From: UBA5066 sp046331465
GTDB lineage: Bacteria; Acidobacteriota; Thermoanaerobaculia; UBA5066
Direction: 5' to 3'
Length of the DNA: 64,000 nucleotides
Assembly: GCA_046331465.1 (NCBI GenBank)
Contig: JAXLQV010000002.1
Location: forward strand, 806,001-870,000
Shown: positions 8,647 to 17,462 of the stretch, one piece after another
How the letters are laid out: every line of letters begins with the position of its first letter
Numbering within the stretch: position 1 is the stretch's first letter
Notes under the pieces: generated by a model
Told to the model about the DNA's origin: nothing
The model's input: the letters and a program-made list of their open reading frames with translations, nothing else
The model's database searches: none
Made by a program: the position numbers and the translations under genes

Positions 8647-9969
8647 ATGGTGAAAGGTGCACGTCGGCTCGCGATCCTGGGCGCTGCCGGCCGGGACTTC
8701 CACAACTTCAACACGACCTACCGCGACGACCCGTCGGTCGAGATCGTCGCGTTCACCGCCACGCAGATTCCCGGGATCGCCGGACGCCGCTACCCCGCGG
8801 AGCTCGCGGGCCCCCGCTATCCCACCGGGATCCGGATCGTCCCCGAGGACGACCTCGAGCGCCTCATCCGCAACGAGCGGATCGACATCTGCGTCTTCTC
8901 GTACTCCGACGTCTCGCACGAGACCGTCATGCACCTCGCCTCGCGCTGCATCGTCGCCGGGGCCGACTTCAAGATCCTCGCCGCCGACCGGACGATGATC
9001 CCGTCGATGGTCCCGGTCATCGCCATCACGGCGGTGCGGACGGGCGCGGGGAAGAGCCAGACGACCCGCCACGTCTCGTCGATCCTCAAGAAGATGGGGA
9101 AGAAGGTCGTCGCGATCCGCCACCCGATGCCGTACGGCGACCTGGCCGAGCAGGCCTGCCAGCGCTTCGCCGCCTACTCCGACCTCGACAAGCACAAGTG
9201 CACGATCGAGGAGCGCGAGGAGTACGAGCCGCACATCGACAACGGCTTCATCATCTATTCCGGCGTCGACTACGGCCAGATCCTCAAGGAAGCCGAGGAG
9301 GAGGCCGAGGTCATCCTCTGGGACGGCGGCAACAACGACCTGCCGTTCTACCGCCCCGACGTCCACATCTGCATCGCCGACCCGCTCCGCCCCGGCCACG
9401 AGATGTCGTACCACCCGGGCGAGGCGAATTTCCGCCGCGCCGACATCATCCTCATCAACAAGTGCGACTCGGCCGAGCCGAAGGCGATCGAGTCGATCGA
9501 GGCGGCCGCGGCGAAGTTCAACCCGAAGGCCCGCGTCCTCCGCGCGAACTCGCCGGCGACCTGCGACAGCCCCGAGATGGTCAAGGGCAAGCGCGTCCTC
9601 GTCATCGAGGACGGCCCGACGCTGACCCACGGCGGGATGACCTACGGCGCCGGCGTCGTCGCGGCGAAGCGCCTCGGCGCCGCGGAGATCGTCGACCCGA
9701 CCCCGTTCGCCGTCGGCTCCATCCGGGAGACCTACGAGAAGTACCCGAACGCCAAGGGGATCCTCCCGGCGATGGGCTACAGCCCGCTGCAGATCGAGGA
9801 GCTCGAGGCGACGATCGAGAAGACCCCGTGCGACCTCGTCCTCTCGGGGACGCCGATCGACCTGACCCGCGTCCTGAAGATCGGCAAGCCGGCCGCCCGC
9901 GTCCGCTACGAGCTCGAGCCGCTCGTCCCCGGCCTCCTCGAGGAGGAGATCCGGAAGTTCGTCCGCTGA
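8647..9969 (+). CDS. COG2403 predicted GTPase, cyclic 2,3-diphosphoglycerate synthetase-like
   Basis: 440 residues. It has an N-terminal Rossmann-like part (LAILGAAGRDFHNFN), a P-loop around K136 (RTGAGKSQTTR), a DGGNNDLPF motif that may serve as Walker B, and INKCDSA, which resembles an NKxD guanine-specificity motif. Overall it matches the COG2403 family, which includes the archaeal enzyme that cyclises 2,3-bisphosphoglycerate. Bacterial members are often annotated by that name, but their reaction is mostly untested. The ATG at 8647 is preferred over 8623 because it has an AAGGAG ribosome site 9 nt away, and 8623 falls within the -10-like element. The gene stands alone and ends in a good terminator. 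Confidence 0.78.
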   Translation: MVKGARRLAILGAAGRDFHNFNTTYRDDPSVEIVAFTATQIPGIAGRRYPAELAGPRYPTGIRIVPEDDLERLIRNERIDICVFSYSDVSHETVMHLASRCIVAGADFKILAADRTMIPSMVPVIAITAVRTGAGKSQTTRHVSSILKKMGKKVVAIRHPMPYGDLAEQACQRFAAYSDLDKHKCTIEEREEYEPHIDNGFIIYSGVDYGQILKEAEEEAEVILWDGGNNDLPFYRPDVHICIADPLRPGHEMSYHPGEANFRRADIILINKCDSAEPKAIESIEAAAAKFNPKARVLRANSPATCDSPEMVKGKRVLVIEDGPTLTHGGMTYGAGVVAAKRLGAAEIVDPTPFAVGSIRETYEKYPNAKGILPAMGYSPLQIEELEATIEKTPCDLVLSGTPIDLTRVLKIGKPAARVRYELEPLVPGLLEEEIRKFVR

Positions 9970-9992
9970 CCCTGCTTCCCCCGGTCCCGGAG

Positions 9993-10026
9993 GGCCCGCG
10001 ACGGGAACGTCGCGGGCCTCTTTTTC
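9993..10026 (+). terminator. Rho-independent terminator
   Basis: A 10-bp GC stem (9993-10002 with 10009-10018) is followed by TCTTTTTCTC, the only classical stem-plus-T-tract in the window. It begins 24 nt after the stop of the GTPase gene. Confidence 0.85.
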
Positions 10027-10044
10027 TCCCGGGCGCCCGTCCGG

Positions 10045-10560
10045 TCAGCCGTCCTTCGGACGGCGTTCCCCGGCGAGACGCCAGGCCCGCTCCGCCGCCG
10101 AGGGGGGGAGCGCGTGCCGGACGGCCCGGGCCTCGGCCTGGAGGATGCAGAGGTTCCGCTCGAGGGCTTCCAGCTCCTCGCGCGAGAGGGAGTCGAACTC
10201 GAAGCCCGAGCGGAAGAAGAGGATCCGCTCGCCCTTCGGGTCGATCGACTGGCGCCACGCCCGGCAGCGCTGGACGGTGGCCTGCGTCACGAACGGGCCG
10301 TCCGGGAAGTGGATCAGCAGCTCGTTCCTCTCGAGCGGGCGGACGAGCTCCGCGCTCTCGGCGAGGGCCCCGCGGCGCGAGATGTCCAGGATGCGCGCGA
10401 AGTGGAGGCCCCGGACGCGGGCGGCAATCGGCGCGGGCGGCACGAGCCGGCCGTTCGCGCGGCGCTCGTCCTTCCTGCCGCCCCCGACCGCTTCCGGGTG
10501 GCCCGCGACGGCCTCGTTCCAGAACGCGGATCCCTCGTCCGAAGGTCGTGTTCCGTCCAT
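10045..10560 (-). CDS. PilZ-domain protein, likely c-di-GMP receptor
   Basis: 171 residues. The PilZ ligand motifs are both present: RxxxR at R34-R38 (RANGR) and D59xSxxG64 (DISRRG). A region like a PilZ beta-barrel follows, and the C-terminus is helical. The protein lacks any catalytic output domain, so it probably acts by protein-protein contact after binding c-di-GMP. It lies 141 nt downstream of, and on the same strand as, a GGDEF cyclase gene, which fits a synthase-receptor pair. A GAGGAG ribosome site precedes the ATG by 6 nt. Confidence 0.8.
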   Translation of the reverse strand: MDGTRPSDEGSAFWNEAVAGHPEAVGGGRKDERRANGRLVPPAPIAARVRGLHFARILDISRRGALAESAELVRPLERNELLIHFPDGPFVTQATVQRCRAWRQSIDPKGERILFFRSGFEFDSLSREELEALERNLCILQAEARAVRHALPPSAAERAWRLAGERRPKDG

Positions 10561-10701
10561 CTCGTCCTCCTCGTTCCCATCCGGCCGGCCGGGGCTCTCT
10601 CAGACTCTCGCGCCGGCAGGAGGTCGATTCAATTGCGGAAACCGCGTGGAGGCGGCACGAAAAGCTACGTAGGCATGCCCGGCTCCGGCCCCCGCTCCCG
10701 G

Positions 10702-11622
10702 TCAAGCAGGCCCCGGCGCCGCCGAGGAGGCCGTCGCTCGGCGAGCCTGGCGCCGGCGCTGGTACATCCGTGCGTCCGCCGCGCCGACGACGGCCTCGGC
10801 GGTGAGGCCGCGCGAGGCGAGCATCGCCCCGCAGGAGACCGTGACGCGGAGCGCCTGTCCCTCGACGACGAGGCGGCACTCGGCCACGCGCCGGCGGAGC
10901 TTTTCCACGACGGCCTCGAGCTGCGCCTCTTCGACGTTCTTGACCAGCGCGAGGAACTCGTCGCCCCCCCACCTCCCGACGACGTCGAAAGGACGGGAGC
11001 TGCTCCGGAGCGTCTTGCCGACGATCTCGAGGACGCGGTCCCCGACGGCGTGGCCCAGGCTGTCGTTCACGCTCTTGAAGGAGTCGACGTCGATCATGAC
11101 GACCCCGAACCTCCGGCCGTACCGGGTCGTCTCGCTCAGGAACTCCTTCAGACGCGCCTCGAGGAGACGCCGGTTCGGCAGTCCGGTCAGGGGATCGAAG
11201 TGTGCGAGCTTCTCCAGCGCCGAGAGACGGCGGACCACGGCACGATCGGCGGAGGGCTTCCTGAAGATCTCGACGGCGCCGACGATCCGGCCGTCGGCGC
11301 CGCGGATCGCGGCGGTCCGGAGGCTCACCCGGACCAGCCGACCGCGACTGTCGCGGAGGAAGGCCGCCTTCACGCGGGTCCGGCCGTCGGCGAGCGTCTT
11401 CGAGAGGGGGCACCGTTCCGCCGGCAGGGCCTGCCCACGCTCGTCGACGTGACTGATGAAGTCCTCGCAGCACCGGGCGCCCAGGACGTCGTGACTCGAG
11501 AACCCCGTGAGCCGCTCGGCCTCGCGGTTCCAGTGAAGCAGCCTTCGGTCGGGGTCGACCATCCGGACGCCTTCCTCGAGGACGTCGACGATTCCGCGCA
11601 GGTAGTCGTCGCGATCGCTCAT
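10702..11622 (-). CDS. PAS-GGDEF diguanylate cyclase
   Basis: 306 residues. PAS domain at about 8-120 (LHWNREAERLTGFSS; a CC pair at 51-52 may matter for redox or cofactor binding), then a GGDEF domain at about 135-295. The catalytic motif GGDEF is intact at 219-223, and the inhibitory site RxxD is intact at R210-D213, exactly five residues before it. It should therefore make c-di-GMP and be feedback-inhibited. The start has a strong GAGGAGGTG ribosome site. The PilZ gene downstream on the same strand is a plausible receptor. Confidence 0.93.
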   Translation of the reverse strand: MSDRDDYLRGIVDVLEEGVRMVDPDRRLLHWNREAERLTGFSSHDVLGARCCEDFISHVDERGQALPAERCPLSKTLADGRTRVKAAFLRDSRGRLVRVSLRTAAIRGADGRIVGAVEIFRKPSADRAVVRRLSALEKLAHFDPLTGLPNRRLLEARLKEFLSETTRYGRRFGVVMIDVDSFKSVNDSLGHAVGDRVLEIVGKTLRSSSRPFDVVGRWGGDEFLALVKNVEEAQLEAVVEKLRRRVAECRLVVEGQALRVTVSCGAMLASRGLTAEAVVGAADARMYQRRRQARRATASSAAPGPA

Positions 11623-12076
11623 GACCTTTGCACCTCCTCTTCGGGGCTCCAGGCGCGAGTCCGGGATCGTTCGCCTCTCCGGGCCAGGCCTGTGCCGCTT
11701 AGAGACACTCCGGGCCCGGGAAGTTCATCCCGCGGCGATCCGGAAGCGCACGGACCCGTCGGCTCGGGGGAGCGGGCGCCTGGTCACGAGGTCCTCGGAC
11801 GGCGTACCGGGCCGGCCGGAGCCCAGGACCGCGCGAGGTCTCGCCCGGGCGTGCTCCGCGACCAGCGACTCGAGAGAACCGCCGAGGAGCGGACCTCCGT
11901 CCGGGCGAGCAGCCTCGCCTCGTCACCCCTGCGGGATGGCGGTCGAACGGCCGAATCCCGCGAACGGGCGCGAAAGGCACCATTCGCGGAGCGGGCTTCC
12001 GGCGCTTCGAGACTCTGTCTCTTCGCGGGGAAGCGCCGTCTGAACCTCCGCGAGCGCCCTCCGTAGAAAGGGAGTG
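11623..12076. other. Divergent intergenic region without recognised gene
   Basis: About 450 nt between the divergent cyclase and PP2C phosphatase genes. Open frames exist on both strands, as is usual at this GC content, but none has recognisable protein sequence. A TAGAAA hexamer at 12064-12069 ends 7 nt before the phosphatase ATG and may be its -10 element. I see no tRNA, repeat array or clear small-RNA structure. Confidence 0.5.
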
Positions 12077-13207
12077 ATGGGTACACGCCGCGCCTGGTGG
12101 GACCTCGCCCGGGAAACCTTCGACTCCTTCGACTCGCGCGACATGGCCGACCTCTACACCGTCGAGTGGGCCGAGGCGAGGGAGGTCCTCGTCTCGGAGC
12201 ACCGCGAGGCGATCGAGAAGGAGCGGCCGGGCTTCCGCCGCGGGCTCCTCAGGGCGAGCGCGCTCCTCCACGGCCTCGTCCGGCGCCTCTCGCCCGCGCG
12301 GCGCATCGTCGTCGCCTTCGTCCTCCTCGGCGTCGTCCTCTCGGTCCTGAAGATCGTCACGCGGGAGTGGCCCGGCGACGCGACCGGGACGGTCTTCTCG
12401 CTCCTCCTCTGCACGGTCCTCCTCCTCCTCCTCCTCGGCCTCGAGCTCGTCGACAAGCTCCGCTTCCGCGACGAGCTCGTCATGGCGCGGCAGCTCCAGG
12501 CCGAGCTCGTGCCGCAGTCGCTCCCTGCCGTCCCCGGGTTCGAGCTGGGGGCGTTCAACCGCGTCGCGAACACGGTCGGCGGCGACCTCTACGAGTTCCA
12601 GCCCCTTCCGGACGGCGGCCTCGCCGTCCTCTTCGGCGACGCCTCGGGGCACGGGATGGCGGCTGGCCTCGTGATGGCCGTGGCGCACACGGCGTGGCGC
12701 CTGCAGCTCGAGCGGGACCCTTCGCCCGCGGCCGTCCTCGACACGCTCAACCGCGTCCTCTGCCGGCTCGGCAGCTGCCGGACCTCCGGGCCGCGCCAGT
12801 TCTTCGCGGGCGTCGCGCTCCTCCTCCGGCCCGACGGCGCGTTCACCGCCGCCATCGCCGGGCACCCGCCCGTCCTCCGCGTCGCGGCGTCGGGGTCGGT
12901 CGTCGAGCGCTTCGGCCGCGGCGCCTACCCGCTCGGGATCAAGCAGGACCGGACGTACGAGGTCGAGGAGGGGAGGCTCGGCCCCGGGGAGCTTCTCCTG
13001 ATGCACTCCGACGGTCTCCCGGAGGCGCGCGACGAGGCGGGGAGGGAGTTCGGCGACGGGCGCGTCCTCTCGGTCCTCGCGCGGACGGCCGGGCGGAGCG
13101 CGGCCGAGGTCGCCGCGACCCTCTCGGGGGACGTCCTCGCCTTCCTGGGACGCCGGCCCGTGGGCGACGACGTCTCCATCGCGGTCCTCCGGCGCACGCC
13201 CGCCTGA
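12077..13207 (+). CDS. Membrane-anchored SpoIIE/RsbU-type PP2C phosphatase
   Basis: About 376 residues. Two adjacent membrane helices (about 75-93 and 105-128) are followed by a PP2C-SpoIIE domain running to the C-terminus. Metal-ligand motifs are present: NTVGGDLYEF, FGDASGHGMAAGL, LMHSDGLPEA and the C-terminal GDDVSIAV. Such phosphatases normally dephosphorylate an anti-sigma-factor antagonist (STAS protein); no such partner gene is in the window. GTG at 12074 and ATG at 12077 are both possible starts. The ATG is preferred because of the hexamer TAGAAA 7 nt upstream. Its stop lies 4 nt from the end of the convergent Sua5 gene. Confidence 0.9.
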   Translation: MGTRRAWWDLARETFDSFDSRDMADLYTVEWAEAREVLVSEHREAIEKERPGFRRGLLRASALLHGLVRRLSPARRIVVAFVLLGVVLSVLKIVTREWPGDATGTVFSLLLCTVLLLLLLGLELVDKLRFRDELVMARQLQAELVPQSLPAVPGFELGAFNRVANTVGGDLYEFQPLPDGGLAVLFGDASGHGMAAGLVMAVAHTAWRLQLERDPSPAAVLDTLNRVLCRLGSCRTSGPRQFFAGVALLLRPDGAFTAAIAGHPPVLRVAASGSVVERFGRGAYPLGIKQDRTYEVEEGRLGPGELLLMHSDGLPEARDEAGREFGDGRVLSVLARTAGRSAAEVAATLSGDVLAFLGRRPVGDDVSIAVLRRTPA

Positions 13208-13211
13208 ACCG

Positions 13212-14171
13212 TCAGACGACGCGCGTCGCGGCCCGCTCGAGCCGGTCCATGACGGCGCGAAGCAGTCCTCGCCGCGGCACGGCGTAGGCGAGGAGGACGC
13301 TCCCGCGCCGCTCCGTCCGAAGGGCGTCGAAGAGGTGGTGGGCGATCCCGGCGGGAGAGCCGCCGAGCCTCACGGGGCGCGCGCCGGGGAAGAGCGTCGC
13401 GTCGGCGTCCGCGCAGAGGAGGAGGGCCTTCGGGTCGTCCGCGAGCGCCTCGCGGAGCGCGGCCGCGCGCGAGCGGCGGAAGAGGACGAGAGGACGGGCG
13501 GGGGCGTAGTGGCGGTGCCGCATGCCCGGGCTCTCTGCGCGGGCGCGGGCCTTCGTGGCGACGACGAGGCCGGGGAGGACCTCCCGCAGCTCCTCGACCG
13601 GGACCGCACCGAGACGGAGGACGCGCGGCGGGTCGCCGAGGGCGACGACGGTCGACTCGAGGCCGTGCCGGGCGGGGCCGCCGTCGAGGACGAGGAGGCC
13701 GGGGAAGTCCTGCGCGACGTGGGCGGCGCGGGTCGGGCTCGGGCGGCCGGAGCGGTTCGCGCTCGGGGCGGCGACCGGGACCCCCGCCGCCTCGATGAGC
13801 GCGAGCGCGACCGGGTGGTCGGGGACCCGCACGGCAACCGTCGGAAGGCCGGCCGTCACGGCGTCGGGGACCGTCCTCCGCTTCGGGAGGACGATCGTCA
13901 GCGGCCCGGGCCAGAAGCGCGCCGCGAGGGCCCGGGCCTCCGGCGGAACGCCCTTCACGAGCTTCCGCAGCATGGGGAGGCCCGTGACGTGGACGATGAG
14001 GGGATTGTCGTCGGGGCGTCCCTTCGCCTCGAAGACGCGCCGGACCGCAGCCGGGTCGAGCGCGTTCGCGCCGAGGCCGTAGACCGTCTCCGTCGGGAAG
14101 GCGACCGGCTCGCCCCGGCGGAGGGCGGCGGCGGCGCGGCGGAGGGCGGCGGGCGTCGGGGGGAGGAGCAC
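13212..14171 (-). CDS. L-threonylcarbamoyladenylate synthase, Sua5 type
   Basis: 319 residues. The YrdC domain covers about 1-195 with hallmark motifs PTETVYGLG, KGRPDDNPLIVHV and PSANRSGRPSPT. A C-terminal Sua5 domain (about 215-319) distinguishes it from short TsaC/YrdC proteins. It makes threonylcarbamoyl-AMP from threonine, bicarbonate and ATP for the t6A modification of ANN-decoding tRNAs. The start is GTG at 14171, giving MLLPPTP. The frame remains open upstream, but that stretch is shadow. A TAGACT hexamer 11 nt upstream suggests a very short or absent leader. Confidence 0.93.
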   Translation of the reverse strand: MLLPPTPAALRRAAAALRRGEPVAFPTETVYGLGANALDPAAVRRVFEAKGRPDDNPLIVHVTGLPMLRKLVKGVPPEARALAARFWPGPLTIVLPKRRTVPDAVTAGLPTVAVRVPDHPVALALIEAAGVPVAAPSANRSGRPSPTRAAHVAQDFPGLLVLDGGPARHGLESTVVALGDPPRVLRLGAVPVEELREVLPGLVVATKARARAESPGMRHRHYAPARPLVLFRRSRAAALREALADDPKALLLCADADATLFPGARPVRLGGSPAGIAHHLFDALRTERRGSVLLAYAVPRRGLLRAVMDRLERAATRVV

Positions 14172-14182
14172 GGCGGGGCGCG

Positions 14183-14188
14183 AGTCTA
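14183..14188 (-). promoter_or_regulatory. -10-like element TAGACT for the Sua5 gene
   Basis: Read on the minus strand, TAGACT ends 11 nt before the GTG start. No Shine-Dalgarno is visible in the gap, so translation is probably leaderless or nearly so. Confidence 0.4.
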
Positions 14189-14246
14189 CGCGGCTTCGTG
14201 CAGAATGCCGCAACGCAGCCGAGAGGGCCTCGCGCGAGGAGACGAG

Positions 14247-14735
14247 ATGACGAGAACCGTGACTTCGCCCGGGCGGGAGATGCGAGACGCCTGGAGCCGT
14301 TTCCGCCGCTTCCCCGCGGGCGACCGCCTCTTCAGCTGGGCGCTCGGCCGGATGGTCCCCTACACCGGCTCGATCGGCGCCGTCGTGAGGGAGCTCGCCC
14401 CGGGGCACGCGCGCGTCGAGCTCGCCGACCGGCGGAAGGTGAGGAACCACCTCGACTCGGTCCACGCCGTCGCCCTCATGAACCTCGCCGAGATGTCGAC
14501 CGGGCTCGCGCTCAACACCGGCCTCCCCGACGACGCGCGCGCGATCCTCGTCCGCCTCACGATCGAGTACGTGAAGAAGGCCCGCGGCACGCTGACGTCG
14601 GAGTGCACGATCGAGCCGCCGGGGACGAGCGAGCGGCAGGAGGTCGAGGTCGCCGCGGTGATCCGCGACGCCTCCGGCGAGGTCGTCGCGAAGGCGGCGG
14701 CCCGCTGGCTCGTCGGCCCGGCCGGCGCGAAGTGA
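14247..14735 (+). CDS. DUF4442-type hotdog-fold protein, putative thioesterase
   Basis: 162 residues, a single hotdog domain resembling DUF4442/PaaI-like acyl-CoA thioesterases. The HLDSVHAVALMNLAEMSTGLA segment fits the central hotdog helix, where the catalytic acidic residue sits in relatives. An AGGAG site lies 5 nt before the ATG, and a CAGAAT hexamer sits further upstream (about 14200-14205). The gene overlaps the next by 4 bp (GTGA), so the two are coupled. It may hydrolyse an acyl-CoA related to the substrate of the neighbouring flavoenzyme; this is only a context guess. Confidence 0.75.
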   Translation: MTRTVTSPGREMRDAWSRFRRFPAGDRLFSWALGRMVPYTGSIGAVVRELAPGHARVELADRRKVRNHLDSVHAVALMNLAEMSTGLALNTGLPDDARAILVRLTIEYVKKARGTLTSECTIEPPGTSERQEVEVAAVIRDASGEVVAKAAARWLVGPAGAK

Positions 14736-15721
14736 GCGCGAACCGCTTCCTGGCCCACGCGGGGATCGAGGTCCCCGTCGTCTGCGGCGCGATGTACCCC
14801 TGCTCGAACCCCGAGCTCGTGGCCGCCGTGTCGGAAGCGGGAGGCATCGGCATCGTCCAGCCGCTCACGCTCGTCTACGCGAACGGGCTCGAGCTCCGGA
14901 AGGGGCTCGAGAGGATCCGGAGCCTCACGAAGAAACCTGTCGGCCTGAACGTGCTCACGGAGAAGTCGCTCTCGCGGATCTACCGGAAGCGGATGGAGGG
15001 CTACGTCGACGTCGCGCTCGAGCAGGGGATCCGCTTCTTCGTCACCGCGCTCGGGAACCCCCGCTGGGTCGTCGAGAGGGTCCGCGCCGCCGGCGGCGTC
15101 GTCTACCACGACGTCGTCGACCGGAAGTGGGCCGAGAAGGCGCTCGAGGGGGGCGTCCACGGCCTCCTCTGCGTCAACGACCGGGCGGGAGGGCACGCCG
15201 GGTACCGGTCGCCCGGGCAGCTCGTCGACGACCTCGGCCCGCTCGGCGTGCCGCTCCTCTGCGCGGGAGGGGTCGGCAGCCCGGCCGGGTTCGCGCGCGC
15301 CCTCGCCCTCGGCTACGAGGGGGTCCAGATGGGAACCCGGTTCATCGCGACGCGCGAGTGCGACTCGCACGACGACTACAAGCAGGCGATCCTCCGCGCG
15401 AAGGAGGACGACATCGTCCTCACCGAGCGGATCACGGGCGTCCCGCTCGCCGTCATCCGGACGCCGTACGTCGAGAAGATCGGGACGAAGGCCGGCCCCT
15501 TCGGCCGCCTCCTCCTGAAGGGGCGGACGACGAAGCACTGGATGCGCGCCTGGTACTCCGTCCGCTCCTTCCGGCACCTGAAGGAGGCGATCCGGAAGGG
15601 GAGCTCGTCGAAGGACGCCTGGCAGGCGGGGAAGAGCGTCGGAGAGATCGACGCCGTCCTCCCGGTGGGCGAGGTGATGGCGGGCTTCGCGGCGGCGTAC
15701 CGGGAAGCGGCCGCACAATAG
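14732..15721 (+). CDS. Nitronate monooxygenase-family FMN enzyme
   Basis: 329 residues, a TIM-barrel of the nitronate monooxygenase / 2-nitropropane dioxygenase family. Visible features: N-terminal PVVCGAMYPCSNPELVAAVSEAGGIG, the GGHAG segment with the family histidine, and the FMN-phosphate loop CAGGVGSPAGFARALALGYEGVQ-MGTRF. Members oxidise alkyl nitronates, but close relatives act as enoyl reductases or dehydrogenases, so the exact reaction is open. The start is GTG, overlapping the stop of the hotdog gene by 4 bp. It probably forms a two- or three-gene unit with that gene and the membrane glycosyltransferase that begins 5 nt downstream. Confidence 0.85.
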   Translation: MSANRFLAHAGIEVPVVCGAMYPCSNPELVAAVSEAGGIGIVQPLTLVYANGLELRKGLERIRSLTKKPVGLNVLTEKSLSRIYRKRMEGYVDVALEQGIRFFVTALGNPRWVVERVRAAGGVVYHDVVDRKWAEKALEGGVHGLLCVNDRAGGHAGYRSPGQLVDDLGPLGVPLLCAGGVGSPAGFARALALGYEGVQMGTRFIATRECDSHDDYKQAILRAKEDDIVLTERITGVPLAVIRTPYVEKIGTKAGPFGRLLLKGRTTKHWMRAWYSVRSFRHLKEAIRKGSSSKDAWQAGKSVGEIDAVLPVGEVMAGFAAAYREAAAQ

Positions 15722-15725
15722 GCCG

Positions 15726-17363
15726 GTGACCGCCGGCTCGCGCGCCGTCCGCTTCGGCCTCCTCCTCGTCGTCGCGCTCGCGGGCGCGCTCGCGGTCGTC
15801 GACGCCCGCCGGGACGGCGTCACCGCCGACGAGCCGATCCACCTCGCGGCCGGGGTCGCCCAGGCGCACTGGGGCAGCTGGGCGGTGAACGTCGAGCTGC
15901 CGCCCCTCGCCAAGGAGCTCCAGGGCCGCGCGGCGCGGAGGGCCGGCGCCGTCGAGTCGCCGCCGCTCTCCTTCCGGTCGCTCTTCCTCTCGTCGCGGGC
16001 GCAGCTCTTCGGCGCGCGCGACCCGCTCGGGGTCCTCTTCTCCGCGCGCCTCGTCACGGTCGCGTTCCTCCTCGCCCTCCTCTTCTTCGCCGCCCGCGCG
16101 GCGGGGGGCGGCGAGGCGGGGCTCCTCGCGGCGACGCTCCTGGCGGGGCAGACGGCGCTCCTCCCGCACGGGCACCTCGTCACGGCCGACGTCCCCGCCG
16201 CGGCGCTCGTCGCCGCGGCCGCCTGGGGGACGATCGCGCTCTACGACCGGCCGTTCTCCGCGCGCCTCCTCGGGACGGCGCTCGCCGCGGCCGCCGCGAT
16301 CGCCACGAAGCAGACGGCGCTCGTCCTCCTCCCGCTCCTCCCGCTCCTCCTCGTCCCGGCGATCCGGCTCTCGCGCGACGTCCGCGTCACGCGGCGCTTC
16401 GCCCTCGTCCTCGTCGCGCTGCCGCTCCTGACGGTCGCGCTCCTCGCCCTGCTCCTCCACCCGTGGACGACGCGCGACGCGGGAGCCCTGCCCACGCTCC
16501 TCTCGCTCTACCGGCTCCCGGCCCCCGACGCGGAGCTCGTCGCGCGCGTCGCGGGCGTGGACGCCGGCCTCGGCCGCTACGCCCTCTCGACCCTCTTCGT
16601 CCTCCGGCAGACGGAGGCGGGGCGGCTCTCGTACTTCCTCGGCAGCGTCTCGACGAGCCCGTCGCCCGCGTACCACCTCGTCGCGCTCCTCGTGAAGTCG
16701 CCGCTGCCCTGGCTACTCCTCGTCCTCGCCGGCGCCCTCTCCGCCGTCGTGAGGGCGCCGCTCCGCTCGCGCCTCCTCCTCTTCGCCGGCGCGGCCTTCC
16801 TCGCGGCGTCCCTCGGCGGGCCGCGCATCGGCGTGAGGCACCTCGCGCCGACGATCGTCCTCCTCTCGGCGGGGGCCGCGGCCGCGCTCGGGCCGGCGCT
16901 CCTGCGGCGCTCGCCCGCGGCCTACGTCCTCGCGCTCCTCCTCGCCCTCTCGCCGCTCGCGTTCGGGAGGTCGGTGGGGCGTCACGGCCTCCTCGCGCGC
17001 CTCTTCGCCGAGCCGCCGCTCGCCGACTCGAACCTCGACTGGGGGCAGGACCTCCCGCGCCTCGCCGACCTTGCCGCGAAACGCGGCATCGCCCCCTCCG
17101 CGCTCGGCGTCGCCTACTTCGGCGGAGACTCCCCGGCGTTCCGCGTTCCCGGCTGCGCCGACCTCCTCGCCGCCGACGCCCCGCTCCCGCGCTACGTGGC
17201 CGTCTCGCGCCAGCTCCTCCTCGTCGGCCCGGAGACCGTCCCGTTCCCCGAGGGGCGCCCCCGAGCGGCGCGCGTGATCGCCGAGCTGAAGGCGCGCGAC
17301 GCCTCGTTCGTCGCGCGCGCGGGCGACTCGATCGACCTCTTCGAGGTGCCGCCGCCGCGTTGA
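15726..17363 (+). CDS. Membrane glycosyltransferase, GT39/GT83-like (ArnT/PMT fold)
   Basis: 545 residues with about 10-12 predicted membrane helices and a soluble C-terminal region (about 440-545). The first loop carries ADEPIHLAAG, the acidic DE motif of the ArnT/PMT GT-C superfamily that uses polyprenyl-phosphate sugars. A later SNLDWGQDL motif is typical of bacterial members of this group. It likely transfers a sugar to a lipid or protein at the periplasmic face; donor and acceptor are unknown. The start is GTG, 4 nt after the previous stop. A CACAAT hexamer overlapping that stop could give an additional start. Confidence 0.82.
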   Translation: MTAGSRAVRFGLLLVVALAGALAVVDARRDGVTADEPIHLAAGVAQAHWGSWAVNVELPPLAKELQGRAARRAGAVESPPLSFRSLFLSSRAQLFGARDPLGVLFSARLVTVAFLLALLFFAARAAGGGEAGLLAATLLAGQTALLPHGHLVTADVPAAALVAAAAWGTIALYDRPFSARLLGTALAAAAAIATKQTALVLLPLLPLLLVPAIRLSRDVRVTRRFALVLVALPLLTVALLALLLHPWTTRDAGALPTLLSLYRLPAPDAELVARVAGVDAGLGRYALSTLFVLRQTEAGRLSYFLGSVSTSPSPAYHLVALLVKSPLPWLLLVLAGALSAVVRAPLRSRLLLFAGAAFLAASLGGPRIGVRHLAPTIVLLSAGAAAALGPALLRRSPAAYVLALLLALSPLAFGRSVGRHGLLARLFAEPPLADSNLDWGQDLPRLADLAAKRGIAPSALGVAYFGGDSPAFRVPGCADLLAADAPLPRYVAVSRQLLLVGPETVPFPEGRPRAARVIAELKARDASFVARAGDSIDLFEVPPPR

Positions 17364-17389
17364 GGAGGGGCGGCGGCCCGCGAGACGAA

Positions 17390-17421
17390 GAGGACCGCCG
17401 CGCTCGCGCGCGGCGGTCCTC
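17390..17421. terminator. Long GC hairpin between convergent genes
   Basis: A perfect 14-bp stem (17390-17403 with 17408-17421) with a TCGC loop sits between the ends of the glycosyltransferase and peptidase genes. There is no T-tract. It is probably a bidirectional terminator or 3'-end stabiliser. Confidence 0.6.
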
Positions 17422-17462
17422 GATGCAGCGGTCGGAGACCGCCCGCTTCGGGCTTCGACCTG

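Noticed and set aside
3934..9630. A 1898-codon open frame on the minus strand spanning the histidine kinase and GTPase genes
   Set aside because: Only its downstream end (to 5154) is a real adaptor protein. The rest is antisense to two strong genes and reads as Arg/Asp/Glu/Pro-rich shadow sequence, as expected at this GC content.
11621..12086. Short open frames in the cyclase / phosphatase intergenic region
   Set aside because: No codon-position bias, ribosome site or recognisable sequence on either strand.
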